This document shows positions 1-7,412 of a stretch of DNA of 64,000 nucleotides, one piece after another (position 1 is the stretch's first letter; every line of letters begins with the position of its first letter). Where the stretch lies: positions 2,418,001-2,482,000 of the forward strand of contig NZ_CP011132.1 of the NCBI RefSeq assembly GCF_000981805.1, written 5' to 3'. The notes below the pieces were generated by a model. That model was not told where the DNA came from and made no database searches. It saw only the letters and a list, made by a program, of their open reading frames with translations. The position numbers and the translations under genes are program-made. The DNA is from Citrobacter amalonaticus Y19 (GTDB lineage: Bacteria > Pseudomonadota > Gammaproteobacteria > Enterobacterales > Enterobacteriaceae).

Positions 1-2264
1 GAGAAGCACACGGAACCTGGCTGCTGGGCGTTAACGGACTGTGGCACGGTGCTATACATATCAGTGACGTCTCTAATCCTTTCTCCGCCCTGAACCCGGA
101 TGCTTCCAGTACCGGAGACCCGGTTCCCCTTCAGTTTATGGCCGACGGCACCATTGCCGCGTACCGGATAAACAATGATTACCTGGCAGCACCTTACAAC
201 GGGCAGTCGCTCCGCTACAGCAGCACGTTTATCCTGGTGAAATCGCAGTGTCAGCCTGACCCGCAAAAAGAAGAAAGCTGGCTGACATTTTACAACCTGT
301 ATATGCATCTCGCTCCGGTAAAAGATTACCCACTTTCCCCCTGTTATAAAATCAAAGCCGGACACAGCGGCATCGGGCTGCGCAAATACGTCAACGGGCA
401 AAATGGTCTTCCCGACGGTCAGGAAAGCGGGGATCCTGTCACGTATCAGGCACCACCGAAAACCAGCAAAAGCCTTAACGCGGGAGATCGTTTTGTCTCA
501 TCACGCACCGGACGTTTTTATGTGACGAAAAACCATCAGACGACTCTGATGACGTTCGGGCTGGTTCATCTGCTTAAAGAGGACTCAGTGGAAAATGACC
601 CATACTGGGTCACGCTGGACCTGGCACTGGTGGAGCAGGATGGCGATATACAGGCTCTGATGCCCGCGTGGATGCAGAAGGCGAAAGCAAAAGGCGTTTT
701 TGACACGGTGGTGCCGGGTGGCGACACGGAAGAATGGAAGGTCAGCGCCGGAACGCCGGTCGGATTTATGGGATGTATGGAATCTCCCGGCGAGGGAAGC
801 GGTCAGGTGGACCGTGAATGGTTTGTCCATCTTGAGGTACTGAGTGCCGACCCGAATATGCCGGTGTTTTTATCCAACCCGGGAGGGGTAAAGGGAGAAA
901 AACGGACGGTTCTGGCATCCAAAGGCACAGCGCTGTACACCCGTCAGGCGTCACCGGAACATCCGACATTCACCGCCACGTCGGCCACGCTGAACGCCCG
1001 CTGTGCGCTTGCGCGGGAAACCACAACGCCGGTCGCGGATGAATCAGAACAGTGGTGGTATAACATCACTGCGGGCGGCTGGCTGCCACAACGTGACGTT
1101 GAAGAGGTGAACCAGTACGATTTACTGAAACTGGGATTTCAGCCGCTGGAGGAGAACAGCAGCGGCGATATGGTCTACAGCCCGTATGAGGGCTGGGTGC
1201 CGGAAGCCTTTGGTTCGATAAGCCGTTCTGCGGAGCAGGGAGATGACTGGCTGTATGAACAGGTTCCCCCCTTTTACCATGAGCTGATGGCCGCGATGGA
1301 CAGCAACAATGACGGAAACGTGACAGAAGAAGAAATCCGGCAGGCACTGGTGGTGCGCGACCCGCTGGTAAGGGATGTGGTGAACCGGCTGACAGTGAAA
1401 CATCACAGCGAGTGGTTCGGCGGTCGTTCTACAGGACGGTGGGAAGGATTTTACAAAGATATGGACCCGGAAGAAGTGAAATACTGCGAGAAATGGCAGG
1501 CAGATCTGGAGTGGATGAGTCAGGTGCCGCCGTTTGATAAGGATGAGGCCGTATGGCATTTTCATCCGGTGGTATTTTTGGATGCAATCAAAGAGGGTGG
1601 AGAGTATGAAATCACCGTTGAATTGATTGAAAAATTATTAGGGCATACCAATCCTTGGTTTACCGGAAAAAGAGGTGGGAGAGAATTTTCCGAACACTTT
1701 AAAAATAATTATCCAGACGTTTATGAGTTTGATAAAAATAATTTCGTGAGCCAGTTCAATGAGCAATTAATAGAATATGGCATTACTGGCGCCTACCACA
1801 AGGCTCATTTTCTTTCTCAATGTTTACATGAATCCGCTCATTTCGATACAACCTTAGAGTTTGGATCAGGCCATAACTATGATCCGGGACAGCATCCGGA
1901 TGCAATTAAAAATGGAAACACGGTTATAGGCGATGGGCCTCGTTATAAAGGTCGAGGGTTAATTCAGTTGACATGGAAAAAGAATTATCAGCGTTTCTCT
2001 AACCATTCAGGCGTTGATTGTGTTAATAACTCTGACTTGGTGGCAACCATAATGAATAACGCAATTAAAGCATCTTGCTGGTTTTGGCGAAATAATGGTG
2101 GTATCCATAAGAAGTATGATGCCAAAGGAGATATCAATATTTTAATTGACAATGAAAATAATAATGTTGAATTGGTTACGCTAGCAGTCAATGGTGGGCA
2201 AAGAGGTTTGTCTGAAAGAAAAGTTTATTTTAATGCAATTAAAAAAGAATGGGGATTAGATTGA
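1..2264 (+). CDS. T6SS effector with GH19/lysozyme-like tip, 5' partial
   Basis: Probable antibacterial cargo effector that would cleave peptidoglycan glycan strands in the target periplasm. The reading frame is open from base 3. By alignment to the complete paralogue at 12264 its true start lies 79 bases upstream of the window, so the ATG at 138 is internal. The trunk up to about base 1582 is nearly identical to the paralogue: a degenerate M23/LytM-like region (YMHLAP, later WFVHLEV), an SH3-like stretch, and an EF-hand-like loop DSNNDGNVTEEE near 1299. The C-terminal 227 codons are AT-rich and unrelated in detail to the paralogue. They resemble GH19 chitinase/lysozyme folds: HES with a candidate acid Glu at 1830, then YKGRGLIQLTWKKNYQ. 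The stop overlaps the ATG of the next gene by one base, as expected for an effector/immunity pair. T6SS delivery is inferred from the paralogue following vgrG. Confidence 0.75.
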   Translation, partial: EAHGTWLLGVNGLWHGAIHISDVSNPFSALNPDASSTGDPVPLQFMADGTIAAYRINNDYLAAPYNGQSLRYSSTFILVKSQCQPDPQKEESWLTFYNLYMHLAPVKDYPLSPCYKIKAGHSGIGLRKYVNGQNGLPDGQESGDPVTYQAPPKTSKSLNAGDRFVSSRTGRFYVTKNHQTTLMTFGLVHLLKEDSVENDPYWVTLDLALVEQDGDIQALMPAWMQKAKAKGVFDTVVPGGDTEEWKVSAGTPVGFMGCMESPGEGSGQVDREWFVHLEVLSADPNMPVFLSNPGGVKGEKRTVLASKGTALYTRQASPEHPTFTATSATLNARCALARETTTPVADESEQWWYNITAGGWLPQRDVEEVNQYDLLKLGFQPLEENSSGDMVYSPYEGWVPEAFGSISRSAEQGDDWLYEQVPPFYHELMAAMDSNNDGNVTEEEIRQALVVRDPLVRDVVNRLTVKHHSEWFGGRSTGRWEGFYKDMDPEEVKYCEKWQADLEWMSQVPPFDKDEAVWHFHPVVFLDAIKEGGEYEITVELIEKLLGHTNPWFTGKRGGREFSEHFKNNYPDVYEFDKNNFVSQFNEQLIEYGITGAYHKAHFLSQCLHESAHFDTTLEFGSGHNYDPGQHPDAIKNGNTVIGDGPRYKGRGLIQLTWKKNYQRFSNHSGVDCVNNSDLVATIMNNAIKASCWFWRNNGGIHKKYDAKGDINILIDNENNNVELVTLAVNGGQRGLSERKVYFNAIKKEWGLD

Positions 2265-2983
2265 TGGCACTTACAAAAGTCATGATACTAATCACACTTA
2301 GTGTGATTAGTATCAGTGTAAATAGCTATGCAGGTGAATGCACTATAAAGTCATGCAATGGTCTAATGTTGCCAGCATCCACTCAAAAATTTATATCGAA
2401 AGGTTATGAAGATATTGAAATTAAAGAAATCAACAATAATAGATATCTTTTTCTTAGCAGCAGAAATGATGTGAATAAATGTTCTGTAGTTTTTAAGATC
2501 GATGATAATAAAATAGAAAGCGCCCCCTCTGCTGGCGAGTCTGGGAGCGTATGCAATGTGTCTGAAATCAATGGTAATGTTGTAAGTTCCTATAGAGATC
2601 AAGGAATGTGGTTTGATGATGTTTACCTGGTTTCGTCAGGTAAACACTGGACATTACTGTTTTCTGATTCTTGTACGGATTGTCAGCAAATAAAAAGAAA
2701 ATATTATAAAAATGGCATTGAAAATCACACAGAATTATTGTCAGGAGGTGATAACTACTCCTCAAGAAAACCTTTGAAAGGCGTGATTACAGTTCAAAAA
2801 TCCTCTTTATATTCTCAATCAGATGAGCATAAAAAAATCAAGTCATATTTAATTAAAGGTGATACCTTTATACTTACAGATATGTCAGAAGATGGAGATT
2901 TTTATCAAATAAATTATACATCACAATCTGGCAAAAGTTCTTTATATTGGATTAAGCCTGATAGCTTTGACCTTAAAAAATAG
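2264..2983 (+). CDS. Putative periplasmic immunity protein for the preceding effector
   Basis: Small exported protein of about 239 residues with a clear Sec signal peptide (hydrophobic segment after MALTKV, cleavage near SYAG) and several cysteines in the mature part (CTIKSC, CTDC) that could form disulfides. The C-terminal 50 residues look SH3-like and share the phrase KSYLIKGD with the equivalent gene at 14626. The ATG at 2264 was chosen because it shares its A with the stop of the effector gene and has GGGGA upstream; a start five codons earlier would place charged residues before the signal. Position after a peptidoglycan-hydrolase effector plus export to the periplasm fits an immunity role. 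I know no named family for it. The gene is AT-rich like the effector tip it follows. Confidence 0.6.
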   Translation: MALTKVMILITLSVISISVNSYAGECTIKSCNGLMLPASTQKFISKGYEDIEIKEINNNRYLFLSSRNDVNKCSVVFKIDDNKIESAPSAGESGSVCNVSEINGNVVSSYRDQGMWFDDVYLVSSGKHWTLLFSDSCTDCQQIKRKYYKNGIENHTELLSGGDNYSSRKPLKGVITVQKSSLYSQSDEHKKIKSYLIKGDTFILTDMSEDGDFYQINYTSQSGKSSLYWIKPDSFDLKK

Positions 2984-3001
2984 ACATAAGTATCTAATCT
3001 G

Positions 3002-3155
3002 TAGAATCTCCCGACGAGGGAAACGGTCAGATCGACCATGAATGGTTTGTCCATCTTGAGGTATTGAGTGCCGACTCGAATATGCCGGTGTTTTTATTCA
3101 ACCCGGAAGGAGTGAAAGGTGAAAAACGGACCGTTCTGGTGCCAAAAAGGAAAAC
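3002..3155 (+). pseudogene. Scar of the conserved effector trunk
   Basis: In plus-strand translation this stretch matches an internal piece of the large effector trunk, about residues 292-340 of the protein at 12264 (ESP-EG-GQ, WFVHLEVLSAD, NMPVF, NPEGVKGE). There is no start and the similarity stops abruptly after about 150 bases. It is a leftover of a third copy of the effector gene, with several substitutions relative to the live copies. No expression signals are visible. Confidence 0.75.
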
Positions 3156-3362
3156 GAATGAGACGGTGAACCGCTCAGCGGTCAACAATGTCACATTAAG
3201 CTCCTGTCCAACGCGTTACGCTGCCGCCAAACTGCCCTTTATTTCGTTGAAGTCGTAATAGTCATTCCTCTTCCGCAGCGAGAGAGGAATGAATGACATC
3301 AGGCAATCGTCACTTTGCTATTGAGATAGACATCCTGCACGGCGTTGATCAGTTTCACGCCG
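3084..3362 (+). repeat. Direct repeat, copy 1 (effector scar plus fbaB 3' end)
   Basis: About 279 bases here recur with few substitutions and small indels at 15697-15973. The repeat contains part of the effector scar, a spacer, a hairpin (CATTCCTCTT...GAGAGGAATG) and a piece of fbaB. In this copy the fbaB piece (3299-3362, minus strand) encodes only the last 20 residues, GVKLINAVQDVYLNSKVTIA, plus the stop. It is therefore a duplicated gene end separated from the real fbaB by 12.6 kb of T6SS cargo genes. From 3363 to 3751 I see no convincing gene. Confidence 0.85.
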
Positions 3363-3751
3363 CCCAGCGCAACAGCGTATGGCAGAGAAAGCAACCCTGC
3401 CCCTACCTGAAATAGATTTTAAAGTGATGGTGACGTGGTAAAAAAATAACAGAACATGAGATTTTAAAAATGCGGGATGTCGTTAAACTCAATCGCAAAG
3501 TGAATATCAAAAGCAAAAGCATCCAGACAGAAAATATATTGAACAATATGCAATCAGTGCTTAATAAATATTCTGCCTGTTGACTCGCCCCATTGATATC
3601 AGTCAAAAAAAATAATGCAAAAAGGGAGTATTTCGTTTCATGCAGTAATCATGCTTATCATTTTTCCGGAATTACGCGATCGGCCTGCTTTCTCCTCCGT
3701 CACATTACCGGTTCCCATAAGATAAGTTTTATCTGTACCAGGGAGGTACCC

Positions 3752-5923
3752 GTGTCTTTAAAAGGACTGCGTTTTACACTGGAAGTTGACGGACTGATGG
3801 AAATGACCACCGCGGTGGTGGGCTTCCGTCTGGCTCAGCACTACTCAGCCCCCTTCCTGCTTAAGGTGGATATCGCCAGCGGCCTTCCTGACCTGGTGGC
3901 GACCGACTTTCTCGAAAAAAATGCCGTACTGACCATCTGGCAGGGCTCCGTGGCACAGCGTTACGTCAGCGGTATCATCAGTGAAGTCACCCCCGGTGAA
4001 AATAACCACTGGCAGATGCGCTACCACCTCACCATTGTCCCTCCCCTCTGGCGCGGTGCCCTGCGGCAGAACTTCCGCATCTTCCAGCAGCAGGATATCC
4101 GCGCCATTTCTGCCACCCTGTTGAACGAAAATGGCGTCACTGAATGGGCTCCGGTGTTTTATGAGCCGCATCCGGCACGCGAGTTCTGCGTCCAGTACGG
4201 TGAAACCGACCTCGCATTTCTGACGCGATTATGGTCAGAGGAAGGTATCTTCTTCTTTGACTGGCACGCGCCGGAAGGGCCGGAGCAAAAACTCGTGCTG
4301 TGCGACGATGTCGCCGGAGTGTCTCCGGCAGGAGAGATGCCGTTCAACCCGAACACCACAACAGAGGTCTCCACAGAATGCATCAGCCAGTTCCGCTATC
4401 AGGCGCAGATACGACCGTCTTCTGTAGAGACTCAGGACTACACCTTCAAGACTCCGGGCTGGCCGGGCTATTACAACCGCGACGGTGAGAGCCTGAACGG
4501 TCAGCTCACGCAGTATGAAATCTTCGATTATCCGGGACGCTTCAAGGACGAGCAGCACGGGCAGGCTTTTGCCCGCTATCAGATGGATGGATGGCGGAAT
4601 AATGCAGAGACCGCGACAGGTTGCAGCAACTCACCGAAGCTGTGGCCGGGAAAACGCTTCACCCTGACCGCGCATCCTTCTGACACGCTGAACCGGGAAT
4701 GGCAGGTGGTGAGCAGTGTCCTGACGGGCGGGCAGCCGCAGGCGCTGCACGGCAGTCAGGGCAAAGGCACCACAATGGACAATAATTTTCAGGTGATACC
4801 GGCGGACAGAACCTGGCGCGTCCCTCCCCTGCCCAAACCCTGCGTGGATGGTCCCCAGAGCGCCATCGTCACCGGCCCGGCGGGCGAGGAAATCTTCTGC
4901 GACGAGCATGGCCGGGTGCGGGTACGTTTTCACTGGGACCGTTACTGTCCGGGAAACGAGGACAGTTCGTGCTGGGTGCGGGTGTCGCAGGCATGGGCGG
5001 GAACCGGCTTCGGTAACCTGGCGATACCGCGCGTGGGCCAGGAGGTCATCGTGGACTTCCTCAACGGCGACCCGGACCAGCCGATAGTGATGGGCCGCAC
5101 CTACCACCAGGATAACCGTTCACCGGGAAGTCTGCCGGGTACGAAGACGCAGATGACCATCCGGTCAAAAACCTACAAGGGCAGCGGGTTTAATGAACTG
5201 AAATTTGACGATGCGACCGGGAAAGAGCAGGTTTATCTCCATGCACAGAAGAACATGGATACGGAGGTGCTAAACAACCGCACCACCGATGTGAAAGTGG
5301 ACCACACGGAAACCATCAGCAACAACCAGACGATAACGGTGGGACATGACCAGACCAGTACGGTGGCCCATGACCGGAGCATCACGGTGCGTCACGACCA
5401 GACGCTGAAGGTGACAAATAACCGGCGGGTGAACGTCAGTCACGATGACGGGCTGTACGTGGCGAATGACCGTAAGGTGACGGTGGACGGCAGACAGGAG
5501 CACAAAACCACTGGCGACCATATCAGCCTGGTGCAGGGCAAACACAGCCTTGAGGTGAAGGGCGACCTGGCGAGAAAAATTACGGGGGCGCTGGGGATAA
5601 AAGCACGGGATACCGTGGTACTGGAGAGCGGCGATAAAATCACTCTGAAAGTGGGCGCTTCATTTGTGGTGATACACGCGGGAGGCGTGGATATCACCGG
5701 CCCCAGAATCAACCTTAACGGCGGGGGAAGTCCGGGGACGCCGGTAGGGACGCTGCAACCGGCGGTGCTGAAGGCGTTGGTGGATGATGGCGATAGCGAT
5801 GGTGGTAAGCCTGAACAGAATGATACGACGGGTGGGGAGCAGGAAAATCCGCTCGGGAAAATCTGTGTTGAGTGCTTACTGAATGCCATAAGCGCTGACG
5901 ATGCTGTAGTAGAGGAAGTTTAA
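3752..5923 (+). CDS. vgrG: VgrG spike protein, copy 1
   Basis: Type VI secretion spike protein of 723 residues, forming the trimeric puncturing tip on the Hcp tube and carrying cargo. Layout: N-terminal gp27-like region from SLKGLRFTLEVDG, a gp5-like OB domain around residues 390-480 (GRVRVRFHWDRY, WAGTGFGNLAIPRVGQEVIV, typical of VgrG), repeated Val-Asp-Thr units of a beta-helix about residues 500-640, then a DUF2345-like end. Start taken at GTG 3752 because GGGAGG lies just upstream and the homologous copy begins at the same residue; the open frame extends to 3593 without similarity. Residues 1-676 are almost identical to the copy at 10090, with no indels. The last 47 residues differ and contain a CVEC motif. 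The downstream adaptor and Tle1-like genes suggest this tail is cargo-specific. Confidence 0.95.
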   Translation: MSLKGLRFTLEVDGLMEMTTAVVGFRLAQHYSAPFLLKVDIASGLPDLVATDFLEKNAVLTIWQGSVAQRYVSGIISEVTPGENNHWQMRYHLTIVPPLWRGALRQNFRIFQQQDIRAISATLLNENGVTEWAPVFYEPHPAREFCVQYGETDLAFLTRLWSEEGIFFFDWHAPEGPEQKLVLCDDVAGVSPAGEMPFNPNTTTEVSTECISQFRYQAQIRPSSVETQDYTFKTPGWPGYYNRDGESLNGQLTQYEIFDYPGRFKDEQHGQAFARYQMDGWRNNAETATGCSNSPKLWPGKRFTLTAHPSDTLNREWQVVSSVLTGGQPQALHGSQGKGTTMDNNFQVIPADRTWRVPPLPKPCVDGPQSAIVTGPAGEEIFCDEHGRVRVRFHWDRYCPGNEDSSCWVRVSQAWAGTGFGNLAIPRVGQEVIVDFLNGDPDQPIVMGRTYHQDNRSPGSLPGTKTQMTIRSKTYKGSGFNELKFDDATGKEQVYLHAQKNMDTEVLNNRTTDVKVDHTETISNNQTITVGHDQTSTVAHDRSITVRHDQTLKVTNNRRVNVSHDDGLYVANDRKVTVDGRQEHKTTGDHISLVQGKHSLEVKGDLARKITGALGIKARDTVVLESGDKITLKVGASFVVIHAGGVDITGPRINLNGGGSPGTPVGTLQPAVLKALVDDGDSDGGKPEQNDTTGGEQENPLGKICVECLLNAISADDAVVEEV

Positions 5924-6014
5924 CTAATGGGCATAGCAATATTACTTCAGATGGTTTCTGAAATAGCCGGGCATCCTGTCTGTGTATTGGTCGGAGATGA
6001 GGGGGTGCTGCGCT

Positions 6015-6830
6015 ATGTCGTCAGAACTACAGTTGGTTAAACACTGGTTAAATCGCAATAAAAAACACAACGTTTTTGTTTTGTTTGAATCCGGCGCGCT
6101 CACTGACGAAATGCGCCAGTTGGTGATGAAGCATTATGAAGACAGATGTACTCCCTTGTATCACTTGCCGGAACTGAAGGCGGTGGCACCTTATGGCCCG
6201 TGGCTGGCGTGTATTGAAGAAGAAAAAGAACTGACCGACATACTCATCAAAAAGTTACCTGTGGCAGGCATTATTTTTTCTGAACTGCCGCTGTTGCATC
6301 TGGCTCCCCGACTTGCTATCGGATGCACGGCGAAAACACCGGACAAGCGTAAAGTCCTGCTGCGTTTTTATACCCCTCGCGTACTGAAAAAGCTGGCTGC
6401 CCGGTCTGACATGGGGTGGCACTCGTTGCTGTTCTCGCCGATTGAATCATGGTGGGTGCAGGAGGATTCACAATGGCAACGGTTGACTATACCGTTTTCA
6501 GAGGTAAGAGACTTTGTCGGCAGAGCGCTTACCCTTGACGAACCGTTGTGGCGAGAAATAGCGGGGAGAGAGGATGTATCGGTACTTTTAAGGGAGTGGC
6601 GGACGATGAAAGTCAGCAATCACTTTCCACCCTGCGCACAGCGGCACATGGTGGAAAAAGCATTGAGTAAGGCGCGGCAGGTTGGGCTGACGAATCCGCT
6701 GGACCAGAAAATTTATGCAATAAGCTATCTGAACGGCAAGAAAGACTATCTTGGGTCGGCAGAGTTTCAGACGGTGCTGGAAAGGGTAAAAAGAAATGAA
6801 ATATCGCTGTCTGACCTCGGTTCGGAGTGA
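6015..6830 (+). CDS. DUF4123-family T6SS cargo adaptor
   Basis: Protein of 271 residues matching the general pattern of DUF4123 (Tap/TEC) chaperones, which bind a VgrG tail and load a specific effector. Visible hallmarks are the N-terminal LFESGAL segment, the middle LLRFYTPRVLKKL segment and the W-rich IESWWVQED stretch. The ATG at 6015 was preferred over 5982 because a purine-rich GAGGGGG lies just upstream and the earlier codons look non-coding. It sits between vgrG copy 1 and the Tle1-like gene, the usual place for such an adaptor. Family assignment is from recalled patterns, and the partner choice is inferred from gene order. Confidence 0.75.
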   Translation: MSSELQLVKHWLNRNKKHNVFVLFESGALTDEMRQLVMKHYEDRCTPLYHLPELKAVAPYGPWLACIEEEKELTDILIKKLPVAGIIFSELPLLHLAPRLAIGCTAKTPDKRKVLLRFYTPRVLKKLAARSDMGWHSLLFSPIESWWVQEDSQWQRLTIPFSEVRDFVGRALTLDEPLWREIAGREDVSVLLREWRTMKVSNHFPPCAQRHMVEKALSKARQVGLTNPLDQKIYAISYLNGKKDYLGSAEFQTVLERVKRNEISLSDLGSE

Positions 6831-6884
6831 TGTTCCTCGCTGATGTGTCTTTATCAACGAACTGGCAATAGGGAACTACGAATA

Positions 6885-7412
6885 ATGGGATTTTTTAGCC
6901 GACTGGAACAGTTTGATCAAAAGCTCACGCGCGGGTACGCCCGCTGGGGCCGCTGGGTGTGGGGCGGTGTGATAGCGCTGCCGGTGCTCTGGTTTCTGTG
7001 GAGTGTGGGGATGTCGCTCTGGGGGCCGCCGTCAGGCGGAGTGATACTGGAGATCCACAGCGAGATTGACCGGCCTATTCGCGGATTTAGCGTTAACGGG
7101 ATGGCGGGGGCGAATGCGTTTGCGCACGGCGGCGGGAAAACAACCTGCTGCGGTGATATCCGGGGTGAGGAAGCGGAGGTTATCTGGACGGTCGATTATA
7201 CGCGAGCACAGTATGAAGCAGGCATCAGAACTGAAATACATCGTACCGTGATGCCTCTGCCAAAAAGAGAGCGCGGGCAGGACTTTCTGCATGTGCATTT
7301 TCTGCCTGGCGATAAGGTCCTGTTGGGCTGGAGTGAGGGGGCAGGGTCGCCGTATGAGGAACGTAAAGACTATTCGAAAAACAATGAGACTGGGCAGGAG
7401 GCGCAGCCATGA
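6885..7412 (+). CDS. DUF3304-like membrane protein, possible immunity to Tle1-like protein
   Basis: Protein of 175 residues with one N-terminal membrane segment (GGVIALPVLWFLWSVGMSLW, about residues 30-50) and a mature part with a Gly-rich ... TTCCGDI motif, resembling DUF3304 proteins found beside Tle1 effectors. It would be anchored in the inner membrane with its soluble domain in the periplasm, the compartment where Tle1 phospholipases act. Its stop overlaps the start of the next gene by four bases (ATGA), so the two are translationally coupled. An immunity function is inference from this context. The ATG at 6885 fits better than the frame's first Met at 6843, which would add a basic stretch without similarity. 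Confidence 0.6.
   Translation: MGFFSRLEQFDQKLTRGYARWGRWVWGGVIALPVLWFLWSVGMSLWGPPSGGVILEIHSEIDRPIRGFSVNGMAGANAFAHGGGKTTCCGDIRGEEAEVIWTVDYTRAQYEAGIRTEIHRTVMPLPKRERGQDFLHVHFLPGDKVLLGWSEGAGSPYEERKDYSKNNETGQEAQP

Noticed and set aside
3403..3606. 67-codon minus-strand frame before vgrG copy 1
   Set aside because: Hydrophobic but without start context, homologue or partner; probably chance in AT-rich DNA.
4631..5107. 158-codon minus-strand frame in vgrG copy 1, repeated at 10978-11445
   Set aside because: Shadow of the conserved OB-fold region; both copies arise from the duplication.
5281..5520. Repetitive codon pattern that might suggest a CRISPR or tandem repeat
   Set aside because: It is the beta-helix repeat of VgrG with imperfect units in frame, without regular spacers.
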